This document shows, piece by piece, positions 15,801 to 24,750 of a stretch of 64,000 nt of DNA. Both the position numbers and the translations under genes were made by a program. Source of the DNA: Fidelibacterota bacterium. GTDB taxonomy: Bacteria > Fidelibacterota > Marinisomatia > Marinisomatales > TCS55. The stretch covers positions 232,586 to 296,585 of the forward strand of contig PBPT01000016.1 of assembly GCA_002724735.1 (NCBI GenBank), in the 5' to 3' direction. The notes under the pieces are model-generated. The model saw only the letters and a list, made by a program, of their open reading frames with translations, did not search any database and was not told where the DNA came from. Every line of letters starts with the position of its first letter. Within the stretch, counting starts at the first letter, position 1.

Positions 15801-17747
15801 CAATATGATTCTTGGGGTAGTCAAGTATTAATTTTTGCGGAAGACAACGGAGGCTCAGGAGGTGCAGGGACAATATATCAATTCGGTGTAGCGGCAAAAT
15901 CACATGCAACTAGTTTACCTTCTTATACTGCAAATATGGCAGGGGTTGAATTAAAAGATGGCGCAATTATACCAGGTGATACAAATCAGCGTACAGGATT
16001 TGCTTTTGGTAATTATAGAGTTTGGTACTCAGGTAATAATTTTGGAAGCTATCAATACCATACGCCAACTAATGCATCAAATGATTCGGCACTATACAGT
16101 TATACTAAGGTCGCATACGGTCCAGGTGTAGGAGGTCCAGATGGAACATTTGTTTATTTAAACACAGGTTCAAAAGGAGGTGTTGCAATTAACACTACTA
16201 GATTCTCATCAGGTTTGTCTACTCAATATGACGCAGGAGCAACAGGAAGATTACCTGTTGGTTACACTGACGTCATTTTTGGTAATGGTAGATTTGTTGC
16301 TATAGACCCGGGTGATGTAAGCACAGAAACTAAAACAGCAATAAGTTTTGATGGAATATATTGGTATGAATACAGTATACCGGGCTCTACTGACTTTACA
16401 AGAATTTTTTACAGTGAAGGACACAAAGGACAATCAGGTATAGTAGATGGCAAATCAAGTGGCGGAACATTTATGGCCATAGGTACAGGTAATCAATTAG
16501 CAAAGTCACAAGACGGAGTTGTATGGAGAATTACAAGTGATGATAGTTCTGATTACCTTGCAACAGAAAGTGCAAGTTGGTCAGGAGCAGGATACAGTAC
16601 AGCATTAAATAATTGGGTAGTAATTGCAGACAATAATGCTAATTGGAACCTAGTCACAGGTTGGGGAGCGAAACCGTTTGCTAGAGCAGTAGTTAAGTCA
16701 GATAAAATTAACGAGTTTTTTGTATATGAACCTGGCAGTGATTACGCTTCGGCTCCAACAGTGACAGTTTATGATCCACAAGCAACAATTAATTCTGTAC
16801 AAGTAGCAAGAATAAACGATGGCGTTCTTCCTCAACCAGTATTTGGTAACAGAGGTACTTCTTACATTACTGCTTCTTGTACAATAGCAGGTTTTGGTCA
16901 TGCAGATAGTTTCCAAATAGGAGGCACATTAAAACTAAAAGGAGTAAGTTTAGTTCCCGGACCAGGCGATAACTTAGTAATAAGCGGAATAAACGATGTT
17001 GACTATAAAGTTTCTAGCATCGATGCACAATCAGGAAGTTCAGGAAATTATAATCTAACACTGACTATAAGTCCTACACTAGGTAGAGCAGAATCGCCTG
17101 AGCATAATACTGCTATTACTATACGTCAACAGTACAGTCAAGTTAGATTGACAGGACATGATTTCTTAGATGTTGGTTCTGGTAACATAGGAGACACAGA
17201 TTATCCTAATAGATATGTAGAAGGCTATAATGCTACAAACGATCCACAACAACAAAACGAAGTAAGAGAAGCTAATGCTGGTAGAGTATTTTATACTTCG
17301 ACAGACCAAGACGGTAACTTTAGAGTTGGTGAACAATTTAAAGTTGAACAAGATACAGGTATTATTACACTTAATGCTTCTTACTTTACTTTAACTGGAT
17401 TGACACAGCTAACACTAGGCGGAATTGTAGTAGGTGGAACACAAGTTATAATTAACGAATTTTCGAAAGAGCCTACATTTATTGCTAATGCAAATACTAT
17501 TGTACCTACACAAAGAGCAATAGGAAAATATTTGCAATCAAGAGTATCAGGTGGTAGTAGTAATGCAAACACTAACAAACTTGTGTCGGGTTCAATTAGT
17601 GTTACAGCAGACACTATGTCAACTACTAGTAATATGATACATTTAACTGCTAGAGGACATCATGATAAACCTACTAAAGGATCAATAGCGGCAATGCAAT
17701 ACTTTACTCATGGTGCTGATAGCGGAAATGATAGGACAAACATATAA
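12822..17747 (+). CDS. Giant tail fibre 1: eight CBM5/12-like repeats, pectate-lyase-like helix, propeller insert
   Basis: 1641 residues. Residues 1 to about 450 hold eight tandem units of about 50-60 residues with W-x(4-9)-Y-x-x-x-D-I-V-x-Y-x-G-x-x-Y-x-C and usually H-T-S, the pattern of family 5/12 carbohydrate-binding modules. From about 500, FRTIKYACDYIN and GYYDELTPISIPKETTLVGD mark a right-handed beta-helix (pectin-lyase fold) as in tailspikes. A segment with S-x-DG-x-x-W units (SADGITWS, SFDGIYWY, SQDGVVWR; about 930-1260) looks like a BNR-type beta-propeller and is absent from the paralogue. The C-terminus (QVRLTGHDFLDVGSGN, TSTDQDGNFRVGEQFKVEQ) matches fibre 2. Multivalent glycan binding is inferred; no catalytic residues can be assigned. 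Confidence 0.85.
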   Translation: MAEFNIDRIRFRWKNIWAISTVYRKDDIVIYQGKSYVCLVGHTSQAVATGFYTDLNHATPKWELMLDGMMWRGDWVNNTYYSVGEIIKWEGYVYRCIEAHTSNVVTSQGPHTDYSKWTIVATTDNWTNTWTTGFFYDLGDIVIYNGITYRCIAKHTSASNVTDGLEQDQISWEIVARSDNWRADWTVNTRYMVDDVVRYNGIVYRCTVYHTSNAGESGGLEADLPKWEVVLDQFEYKVEWTTGTRYRKNDLVKYGETIWKCLVGHTASALFRTDEASSYWSVWLPGFGYELLWNQATEYQKGDIVLYGGYVYTCLQNNLGSVPSVNGKLQDTGDWELTKEGYKHQGEYNHVTQYYTGDVVRNGGYLYICVTNSISEYPDSSAKWQILVPGHKWKSDWVDNVQYYVGDIVTYDGSAYYCIARHAGTESDNRPDLDMANEHENYWQLMLAGIDGNVLTTDGDIRVRDASQTTRLAIGAPGATLKAVSNNTIWQDYGPVSKVYYVGVTGVDSANSGTTVNAPFRTIKYACDYINADWANRAPATVFVTAGYYDELTPISIPKETTLVGDELRSVTVQPAAGREANNMFYVSNGAGMRNMTLQGLTGTLGTVNAYGTKRPNAGAYVSLDPGTGISDTNTHITSKSPYIQNITTFGTGCVGLKIDGALHNSGYKSIVANDFTQIISDGIGYWATNNGRSELVSVFTYYCHIGYLADEGGKLRATNGNNSYGTFGSVAEGYDTTETAITGNVDNQASEASANVITDNQNMILALEYKNAGRTYKNKASGSNASTVTFAGQGVNATATYEETRDGAVSEIRLLDPGDSSAAGGNNYQYKLNNAQGGDATSITLAAADTDGSPSKYNGMRIFINSGVGVGQYGYISSYNDVSKVAQVSRESDGSAGWDHINPGWPIETLLGTNTRYSIEPRVTFSDHPLTATQITAPSSTIWKEVIWFDAGSCFVAVTAGGAGDTYTSHSADGITWSTPAVRFTGKDVVAVQYDSWGSQVLIFAEDNGGSGGAGTIYQFGVAAKSHATSLPSYTANMAGVELKDGAIIPGDTNQRTGFAFGNYRVWYSGNNFGSYQYHTPTNASNDSALYSYTKVAYGPGVGGPDGTFVYLNTGSKGGVAINTTRFSSGLSTQYDAGATGRLPVGYTDVIFGNGRFVAIDPGDVSTETKTAISFDGIYWYEYSIPGSTDFTRIFYSEGHKGQSGIVDGKSSGGTFMAIGTGNQLAKSQDGVVWRITSDDSSDYLATESASWSGAGYSTALNNWVVIADNNANWNLVTGWGAKPFARAVVKSDKINEFFVYEPGSDYASAPTVTVYDPQATINSVQVARINDGVLPQPVFGNRGTSYITASCTIAGFGHADSFQIGGTLKLKGVSLVPGPGDNLVISGINDVDYKVSSIDAQSGSSGNYNLTLTISPTLGRAESPEHNTAITIRQQYSQVRLTGHDFLDVGSGNIGDTDYPNRYVEGYNATNDPQQQNEVREANAGRVFYTSTDQDGNFRVGEQFKVEQDTGIITLNASYFTLTGLTQLTLGGIVVGGTQVIINEFSKEPTFIANANTIVPTQRAIGKYLQSRVSGGSSNANTNKLVSGSISVTADTMSTTSNMIHLTARGHHDKPTKGSIAAMQYFTHGADSGNDRTNI

Positions 17748-17748
17748 T

Positions 17749-17756
17749 GATAAATA
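17749..17756 (+). promoter_or_regulatory. Late promoter box GATAAATA
   Basis: GATAAATATATATAAGG begins one base after the stop of giant fibre 1 and 25 nt before the ATG of giant fibre 2. Confidence 0.65.
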
Positions 17757-17780
17757 TATATAAGGTTTATGGAGTGCTAA

Positions 17781-20700
17781 ATGGCTGAATTTAAATTAGG
17801 TAGAATTAGGTTTATATGGAAGAATAATTGGACAGCTTCCACGACCTACTACAAAGATGATATTGTTAGAAATGGCGGTAATACATATATTTGTATTAAA
17901 GGGCATACTGCTCCAGCACTATTTTCTACTAACCAAGCAACTAATTGGAATAAAATTTCCGATGGAACTGAGTGGAAAGGTAACTGGTCTACAAGCACTC
18001 TTTACAAAATTAACGACATAGTAAAATATGGAGGATATCTATATATAGCAAATGCAGAGCATACTTCTGCCGCTACTGCTACTTTAGGATTAGAAGCTAA
18101 TCAAGGAAGCTGGGACTTATTTGCTGAAGGTTTTGATTACAAAGCTGATTGGAGTATTAATACAAGATATAAAGTAAACGATATTGTAAAGTATAACGGT
18201 ACAATTTATACTTGTGTAACTGCTCATACATCTGCAAGTACAACTACTTTAGGACTAGAAAATGACCAAGCAAAATGGAATATATTTTCTGAAGGATTTT
18301 ACTGGAAAAATGATTGGAACATTAATACTAGATATGTCGTAAATGACATAGTACGTTATGGCGGACAAGTATATGTCTGTAATCAAGGACACACGTCAGC
18401 GGCTTCTGTAGGTTTAGGTTTAGAAAATGATCAAAGTAAATGGGACTATCTAAACAAAGGATTAGAATACAAAACAGACTGGTCAACGAATACACGATAC
18501 AAAATAAATGACATTGTTAAGTATGGCGGCGGCACATGGATTTGTATCACTTATCACACAAGCCAATCTACTTTTGCAGCCGACGAAAATAAATGGTCAC
18601 AGTTTGTTGAAGGTTTAGAATTTGAAGATAGTTGGAGTGGTACAACAACATATCAACCAGGCGACTTTGTTACTTACGGCGGTTATTCATATGTTTCTAA
18701 AACAAATAACGTTGGTCAAGGTCATCCACCAGCAAATTCAACAGACTGGTCTTTATTTACTACAGGATTCAAACATGCCCAAGATTGGGGAGATGATAGT
18801 TCTGCAGAAGAATATAGAGTAGGTGATGTAGTACGACTAGGCGGATTTACATATCTATGTATACAAGATCATACAGGACAAAGACCACCTAACGGAACAT
18901 ACTGGGAACTCCTTAACGAAGGATTTAAATGGAAAAATGCATGGGCAACAGCTACACTATATGATAAAGGTGATTCTATTAGATATGGTGTTAACAGCTA
19001 TGTTTGTATTTTAGCTCACACATCTGATACAGCTAAACGTCCAGACAATGACACAGGCGGTGTGTACTGGAATGCATTAGTCGCAGGTGCAGAATCAGGC
19101 AACTTAACTACACAAGGTGATTTAGTTTACTATAGTGGTGCAGGTCCTACAAGATTACCAATTGGTGCTGAAGGACAAGTACTTAAAGTAAATGCCGCTG
19201 GTAATGCACCAGAATGGGGTTACTTTGGTAGGCTAAACAATGTTTATTATGTACATCCTACTGCTGGAGTAGATAGTCCAGCGAGTGCATACGGACTTAC
19301 TTTAGATCGTCCGTGGAAAACAATACAATATGCAACACAGCAATTATGGGACGGAGCACAGCGTCCTGCGGCGAAGAGACTGTTACACATTAATAGAAGT
19401 TACATAATGCACGATGCTGTTGAATTCGTAGATCACGGAATAGCAAATAACACAAGTCCATATACAGGTTCGTTCACATATACTAAGGCAACATGGATGC
19501 AATTTGTTGGTAGATTAGTTGATGCACTTGTTTATGATTTGAGTCACGGAGGCAATGTACGCACAAGAGAGTTAACTACAGCTATACATGCAGATGCAAC
19601 TATTACTGGTAAAACAACAGAATTTAATGCAATGATTGCAAGAGTATTAGTTGTTGCAGATGCAGTATTAAGCAATGCGGCTCCAGCATCTGATTATCAA
19701 ACTTTGCAAGGTTCTGTAACAGCTACACAGCAAACAGATACAAATTACACAGAAGAGTCAGATGATTTATCAACTGCAACAAGTTTAGCTAATATTTTAA
19801 CAGCGGCAGTGACAGCTGGTAATACAACAAATATGGCATCAGCTGTGATACCTAACAATTCACTCTATATTAAGAGCGGAACATTTCAAGAAACTCTTCC
19901 TATACTATGCCCTGCAAATACAGCATTGATAGGTGACGAATTACGTTCAACAAAAATACAACCAGCAGGTCAGCAAACACAAGCTACTGATGTGCCAAAA
20001 AGTATAGCGGCAATACAAAGATTAAAAGCAATTATAAGTGATATTGTAACAAACGGTTCAGTTACAAAATCAGCAGGAAATGCTGAAACACAAGTAACAT
20101 CAAGACCCGCAGGTTCAAGTGCGGCAGGTACTGCGGCTACAGCATTATTCCAAGAACTTGAAGACTATATTGATTATAGGGTAAATGGAGTAACTGGTGA
20201 TTCCACAGTTCCTACAACCAGAGGTACAAATACACCTACATATGATACAGGTTATAGATATGCTATAGAAGCTATAGAAGCTAACAGAACATTTTTAGTT
20301 GCAGAAGTACATGCTTATATTGCAGTGCAATATCCTAGCTACACATATACTATAGCGGCTTGTACAAGAGATGTTAACAGATATATTGACGCAATGAAAT
20401 ATGATTTAGAATATACAGGAAACTGGAGAATGATAAATGCGGCATTGTTGTATAGCAACTCTGTAAGTGGCTCTAGTACAGAAAATATGTTCTTTATGAG
20501 AAACGGTTCAGGCTTAAGAAACTGTACAGTAAGTGGCTTGTCTGGTACTTTAGGTAGTGCAAACTCCTATGGTACTAAACGACCAAGTGCAGGTGCATAT
20601 ATTAGCTTAGATCCAGGATATGGTCCAGCAGATACAGATGCACATATTTTAACTAGATCCCCATATATACAAAATGTAACAACATTTGGTACAGGTTGTA

Positions 20701-22553
20701 TTGGTCTTAAGATTGACGGAGACCTACATGACGGCGGAAATGACTCAATAGTTGCAAACGACTTTACACAAATTATTAGTGATGGTATTGGTGCTTGGGT
20801 AACAAACTTAGGTAGAGCAGAACTTGTTAGTGTGTTCTCTTATTATGCACACATAGGATATCTATCAGAAAACGGCGGCAAGATACGTGCAACAAACGGT
20901 AACAGCTCATATGGTGACTTTGGATGTGTAGCAGAAGGTATTGATAGCACAGAAACAGCAGTGACAGGTAAAGTTACTAACCAGTCAACAGAAGCTAAAA
21001 TTGAAAATATAGTTACTGACAAAAATCAGATACTATTCTTTGAATATTTAAATGCAGGAGTAAGCTATGCAGATGGTGATACAACTACAACAATAGTCGG
21101 AGGCAATAATGATGCGGCTATAAGTGCAGAAAATGTTTATAACGGTGCTGTTTATCAAGTTAGACTTACAGACCCATCAAGCGATTTAGGTGGCGCTGGA
21201 TACGTAACCGCTACTAATAATGCACAAGTAGGCACAGCAACACAAATTACTCTTAGTAACACAGATACCGCAACAAATGCAATGTATGCAGGTATGGCTA
21301 TTTGGATTGTAAGCGGCACAGGTGCAGGTCAATATGCATATATTAATACATATGATTCAGGCACAAAAGTCGCAACAGTGTTAAAAAACAGCGACGGAAC
21401 AGCAGGTTGGGATAGTGTATACGGAGCAGGTATTGTATCAGCTCTTGATGCAACTACAGAATATATAATTGAACCTAGAGTAGTGTTTAGCGGCGGCGGC
21501 GTAAGTGCATATGCTGATATTGCTAAAGCTAGAGCAAAAATTGAAGATGGAAAAGTAACACAAATTAAGATTTGGCATCCTGGTTCTGGATATAGTAGTA
21601 CACCAACAATGACACTGACTGATCCTAATAATACTGTTGACGTACCTCATACAGTAAGGACAGGTAGCGGTGTGTTAGGACAACCTACTTTTAGTAACAG
21701 AGGTACAGGATATACAACTGCTACAGCTACAGTAGCATCAGCAAATGGTTATGCAGATAACTATCAACCTGGACAATATGTCAAAGTTAAAAACTTAACT
21801 GAAACTCCAGTACAAGGAGCTAATGTAGAGATTGCAGGTATAGCAGGAAAATGGTATAAACTTGTAGGAGTAACACAAGTAACTGGTAGTGCGGGTAATT
21901 ATGAAGCATTACTACAAGTAAGTCCAGATATTACTGTAACAGAAGCACCAGAACATGATGAAGGTATAACTATACGTAGAAGATATAGTCAGGTTAGATT
22001 AACAGGACATGATTTCTTAGACGTAGGTACTGGTAATACAACAACTACAAACTATCCTGGAACTCCAAGTACACCAGCTGATCAAACAGACGAGACTAAA
22101 GATTTTGGTGGTGGTAGAGTATTTTATACCTCAACTGATCAGGACGGTAACTTTAGAGTAGGAGAATTATTCAGCGTTGAACAGTCTACAGGTAGAGCAA
22201 CACTAAATGCTGATGCCTTTAATGTTAGTGGATTACAAGAATTACAACTCGGTGAAATAAGTTTAGGTGGTACTAGTGCCACAATTACTGAGTTTTCAAC
22301 TGATGGTACGTTTACAGCCAACAGTGACAGTATTGTTCCAACACAGAGAGCTATTAAAACTTATATAGCAAGTCAAATTGGTGGCGGTGCTGGTGAACTA
22401 AATGTGAACTCGATTACTGCTGGTCAAGTTAATATAACTGGTCAGACAATATCGCATACAACCAATCAAGAGATAAATATAACAGCACAGGTAAACTATA
22501 CAGGTGGGGTGAGTGGATCACCCGTAGCCTTAAATATGTTTATTAACGCATAA
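17781..22553 (+). CDS. Giant tail fibre 2: eight CBM5/12-like repeats and pectate-lyase-like helix
   Basis: 1590 residues, paralogous to the preceding gene at both ends. Eight W...Y-x-x-x-D-I-V-x-Y-G-G-x-x-Y-x-C-x-x-x-H-T-S repeats fill residues 1 to about 430. The central beta-helix (PWKTIQYATQQLW, SLYIKSGTFQETLPILCPANTALIGDELR) is interrupted by two helical inserts containing YDLSHGGN and YDLEYTGN, a motif also found near the N-terminus of the 2125-aa giant (DLRYGGN). The propeller segment of fibre 1 is missing. The C-terminus (QVRLTGHDFLDVGTGN, STDQDGNFRVGELFSVEQ) is conserved with fibre 1. The pair looks like a duplicated scaffold with exchanged central domains, consistent with host-range diversification. 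Confidence 0.85.
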   Translation: MAEFKLGRIRFIWKNNWTASTTYYKDDIVRNGGNTYICIKGHTAPALFSTNQATNWNKISDGTEWKGNWSTSTLYKINDIVKYGGYLYIANAEHTSAATATLGLEANQGSWDLFAEGFDYKADWSINTRYKVNDIVKYNGTIYTCVTAHTSASTTTLGLENDQAKWNIFSEGFYWKNDWNINTRYVVNDIVRYGGQVYVCNQGHTSAASVGLGLENDQSKWDYLNKGLEYKTDWSTNTRYKINDIVKYGGGTWICITYHTSQSTFAADENKWSQFVEGLEFEDSWSGTTTYQPGDFVTYGGYSYVSKTNNVGQGHPPANSTDWSLFTTGFKHAQDWGDDSSAEEYRVGDVVRLGGFTYLCIQDHTGQRPPNGTYWELLNEGFKWKNAWATATLYDKGDSIRYGVNSYVCILAHTSDTAKRPDNDTGGVYWNALVAGAESGNLTTQGDLVYYSGAGPTRLPIGAEGQVLKVNAAGNAPEWGYFGRLNNVYYVHPTAGVDSPASAYGLTLDRPWKTIQYATQQLWDGAQRPAAKRLLHINRSYIMHDAVEFVDHGIANNTSPYTGSFTYTKATWMQFVGRLVDALVYDLSHGGNVRTRELTTAIHADATITGKTTEFNAMIARVLVVADAVLSNAAPASDYQTLQGSVTATQQTDTNYTEESDDLSTATSLANILTAAVTAGNTTNMASAVIPNNSLYIKSGTFQETLPILCPANTALIGDELRSTKIQPAGQQTQATDVPKSIAAIQRLKAIISDIVTNGSVTKSAGNAETQVTSRPAGSSAAGTAATALFQELEDYIDYRVNGVTGDSTVPTTRGTNTPTYDTGYRYAIEAIEANRTFLVAEVHAYIAVQYPSYTYTIAACTRDVNRYIDAMKYDLEYTGNWRMINAALLYSNSVSGSSTENMFFMRNGSGLRNCTVSGLSGTLGSANSYGTKRPSAGAYISLDPGYGPADTDAHILTRSPYIQNVTTFGTGCIGLKIDGDLHDGGNDSIVANDFTQIISDGIGAWVTNLGRAELVSVFSYYAHIGYLSENGGKIRATNGNSSYGDFGCVAEGIDSTETAVTGKVTNQSTEAKIENIVTDKNQILFFEYLNAGVSYADGDTTTTIVGGNNDAAISAENVYNGAVYQVRLTDPSSDLGGAGYVTATNNAQVGTATQITLSNTDTATNAMYAGMAIWIVSGTGAGQYAYINTYDSGTKVATVLKNSDGTAGWDSVYGAGIVSALDATTEYIIEPRVVFSGGGVSAYADIAKARAKIEDGKVTQIKIWHPGSGYSSTPTMTLTDPNNTVDVPHTVRTGSGVLGQPTFSNRGTGYTTATATVASANGYADNYQPGQYVKVKNLTETPVQGANVEIAGIAGKWYKLVGVTQVTGSAGNYEALLQVSPDITVTEAPEHDEGITIRRRYSQVRLTGHDFLDVGTGNTTTTNYPGTPSTPADQTDETKDFGGGRVFYTSTDQDGNFRVGELFSVEQSTGRATLNADAFNVSGLQELQLGEISLGGTSATITEFSTDGTFTANSDSIVPTQRAIKTYIASQIGGGAGELNVNSITAGQVNITGQTISHTTNQEINITAQVNYTGGVSGSPVALNMFINA

Positions 22554-22567
22554 TGGAGATATAACAA

Positions 22568-22885
22568 ATGGCCACAGGAAGATTAGGAACAGCGGATTTA
22601 ACAGGCGCAACGAATACTGATATTTACACTTGTCCGGCAAGCACCTATGCAGTAGCTAGTGTTAATTTTGTCAATAGAGGCAACGCCGTAGTCTTGCTTC
22701 GTTTAGCAATTTGTGATACAAGCACTCCAGGTGCAGATGAGTACATTGAGTATGATGTTGAACTGAATCCAAAAAACGTATTAGAACGCACTGGTATAGT
22801 CGTTGACGCCGGTAAGAAAATAGTTGCATACGCTAGCTCAAGCAACGTAAGTGTAGTAGCTATGGGTATTGAGACAACGGCATAA
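22568..22885 (+). CDS. Small beta-sandwich fibre-associated protein (105 aa)
   Basis: 105 residues, the third member of the small beta-protein set (compare 8095 and 12091): ASVNFVNRGNAVVLLRLAIC, VELNPKNVLERTGIVVDAGKKIVAY. It has an SD TGGAGA and lies 14 nt after giant fibre 2. Its repeated position beside large fibres suggests a connector, tip or fibre-specific chaperone role (inference). Two cysteines, fewer than in the downstream Cys-rich group. Confidence 0.65.
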   Translation: MATGRLGTADLTGATNTDIYTCPASTYAVASVNFVNRGNAVVLLRLAICDTSTPGADEYIEYDVELNPKNVLERTGIVVDAGKKIVAYASSSNVSVVAMGIETTA

Positions 22886-22888
22886 ATA
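22881..22888 (+). promoter_or_regulatory. Late promoter box CATAAATA
   Basis: CATAAATATATAAAAGG overlaps the stop of the 105-aa gene and lies 17 nt before the next ATG, with the SD AAAGGA between. Confidence 0.6.
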
Positions 22889-22905
22889 TATAAAAGGACA
22901 ATATA

Positions 22906-23226
22906 ATGGGAAGATATTTAACAAGCACACTTAACTACGCAACTACAAATGTTGTCACAGGTACTAGTGTAAACGCGGCAGTTAATCAGCGTATTTTATG
23001 TACAGCTGGTGGCATTACAGTAACCCTTCCAGCAAGTCCAACAGAAAATGATACTATTCAAGTAGTTGATATTTCTGGAACAGCTGGATCGTCAAATATC
23101 ACAGTAGCAAGAAACGGGCAAGAAATTCAAAATGATGCTTCGGATCTTATTATTGATATTAATAATGCTTCGCCGATACTAGTGTATTCTGGGGCTACTT
23201 ATGGTTGGGTATTATGTGGCTCATAA
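22906..23226 (+). CDS. Small beta-structured fibre protein (106 aa)
   Basis: 106 residues containing ITVTLPASPTENDTIQVVD and NITVARNGQEIQNDASDLII, a recurrent beta-roll unit of phage fibre and tailspike proteins in which successive strands carry small residues. Ends GATYGWVLCGS. It stands at the head of the Cys-rich block behind its own late box. A stand-alone fibre tip or needle domain is a reasonable inference. Confidence 0.65.
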   Translation: MGRYLTSTLNYATTNVVTGTSVNAAVNQRILCTAGGITVTLPASPTENDTIQVVDISGTAGSSNITVARNGQEIQNDASDLIIDINNASPILVYSGATYGWVLCGS

Positions 23227-23251
23227 GTAAGATTAATCAGGGAGTTAGTCA

Positions 23252-24058
23252 ATGACTGCTTTAACAACACTACTGGCCGATATAGGACCACAAAGCGTAG
23301 GTAACATACCTCAAAGACTTAGAGTATGGAATACATCGCATACAAGTGCCGCCAACGGAGGTTGCTGTTGTTTGTGGACTGTGCCTGCAGGTATAACAAG
23401 TCTTGTGTTTAAACTATGGGGCGGTGGTTCATCAGGTAATGATGGATGTTGTTGTAGTTTTGAAGCTTATCAAGGAACTAGTGGTTCTTATGTTTGGTAT
23501 CAAATGGATACCCAAGCAGGTTGTCAATATAGAATTTGTGCAGGATCGTCAACTGGTTGTGCATATAATAAATCAAATACTAGCTGTTATGGTTGTCCAT
23601 CATATGTTTATGATGTAACAGCGGCCGCAACTATAATTTGTGCATGTGGAGGTGATGAAGGATCACAACAGCCAGGGTTCCAGAGCCCATACAATGCATA
23701 TACTTGCTGTTTTGGAAGAATACAAGGCGGTTCATCTAGTGCTACACAAGGTTATGTTGCAGATGCTAACAAAGGAATAATTATGCCAGGTATTGGTGGG
23801 CATGGTACAAGAAATACATACTGTCATACGCAGTATTATTATTGGACCCATTCAGGATTTAATCAGCCTGGACAAATGAACGAAGATTTATGTTCTTGTT
23901 GGTATCAACAAGGACGATATGTAATGTGTACAAGTGGTGATCCATTTACAGGAAATAAATTTCCTGGAGGACCAGGAACAAGCGGAATAGCTTGCGGAGG
24001 TTCACACTGTGATGGACAACCAGGTGGCGGTGGCCAAGTGTATGTATACTATAATTAA
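23252..24058 (+). CDS. Gly/Cys-rich adhesin-like protein 1 (268 aa, 21 Cys)
   Basis: 21 cysteines in 268 residues, including two CCC triplets. The conserved opening is GGCCCLWTVPAGITSLVFKLWGGG in short segments, with Gly-rich loops (GGPGTSG, GQPGGGGQVYVYY) towards the C-terminus. The LWTVPAGxT...W-G-G-G core is the Gly-rich fold common in phage adhesin tips, where Gly loops form the receptor-binding surface. The abundance of Cys is unusual for a protein made in a reducing cytoplasm. Metal binding or disulfide formation after release are possible. It is paired with the chaperone-like 223-aa gene 19 nt downstream. Confidence is high for the gene and moderate for the adhesin role. Confidence 0.75.
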   Translation: MTALTTLLADIGPQSVGNIPQRLRVWNTSHTSAANGGCCCLWTVPAGITSLVFKLWGGGSSGNDGCCCSFEAYQGTSGSYVWYQMDTQAGCQYRICAGSSTGCAYNKSNTSCYGCPSYVYDVTAAATIICACGGDEGSQQPGFQSPYNAYTCCFGRIQGGSSSATQGYVADANKGIIMPGIGGHGTRNTYCHTQYYYWTHSGFNQPGQMNEDLCSCWYQQGRYVMCTSGDPFTGNKFPGGPGTSGIACGGSHCDGQPGGGGQVYVYYN

Positions 24059-24077
24059 TAATGTGTGAGGAAAGAAA

Positions 24078-24749
24078 ATGCCAGAAAATACAATAGCTAG
24101 TAAAACATTTGATTACAAATTGCCAAACAAGATGTTTGATTCTAGTGATAGTGATGGACTAACAGCTTCTGCTACATACAATGGACCAGACAAGGTTTAT
24201 GTATTTGTTGATACAGACGGTGACAACAAGGGCAAAAGAATTAGAAGTCCAGGAGAACTAACAGAAAGAGATGAAGGAGCAGATGTTCCTGTACCAGTAG
24301 GTACTACAAGAGTTGAAGTAACTCTTGCAGATGATCCTTTAATGATGGCAATTTTTAGAGTTGCTGATTCAACTATTGTAACAAATGATCAAACAACAGT
24401 TACAGAAACATACGGTGATTACACCATAAAATATAATGGTAAGCCAGAAATTGGAGAAACATACGTCGACGAAAGCGAATGTGTTTATGATTTAGATGCA
24501 AAAACATGGTCAGCAGGTTACAAAACTTCACCAGTTGATTGGGATGACATTATATTACAAAGAGATTCACAGCTAGAAGCTTCCGACGGTAAAATTTCAC
24601 CAGATATGCCCGATGCTGTAAAAACACCATGGGTTACTTACAGACAAGCACTTAGGGATCTACCAACAGTTTATAAAAAAGGTGAATCAGACGAAGTAGA
24701 AGCTTGGAAAGTTGAATTTCCGTTAGCACCAGATACGAAGGCAGAATAA
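24078..24749 (+). CDS. Putative fibre assembly chaperone/partner (223 aa)
   Basis: The N-terminus (TFDYKLPNKMFDSSDSDG, YNGPDKVYVFVDTDGD) matches the start of the 347-aa gene at 26321 (FTYDLPDDIYHQ, YKGPDKVYVWVDS), so the two are paralogues. The C-terminal third (DIILQRDSQLEASDGKISPD, then PWVTYRQALRDLP) resembles the R-x-x-x-L-x-x-SD...W-x-x-YRqALRDi-P signature of phage tail-fibre assembly chaperones (phage_TAC-like). It alternates with Cys-rich adhesins, which supports a dedicated chaperone or adaptor role. No membrane segment. Assignment by eye, moderately sure. Confidence 0.65.
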   Translation: MPENTIASKTFDYKLPNKMFDSSDSDGLTASATYNGPDKVYVFVDTDGDNKGKRIRSPGELTERDEGADVPVPVGTTRVEVTLADDPLMMAIFRVADSTIVTNDQTTVTETYGDYTIKYNGKPEIGETYVDESECVYDLDAKTWSAGYKTSPVDWDDIILQRDSQLEASDGKISPDMPDAVKTPWVTYRQALRDLPTVYKKGESDEVEAWKVEFPLAPDTKAE

Positions 24750-24750
24750 T

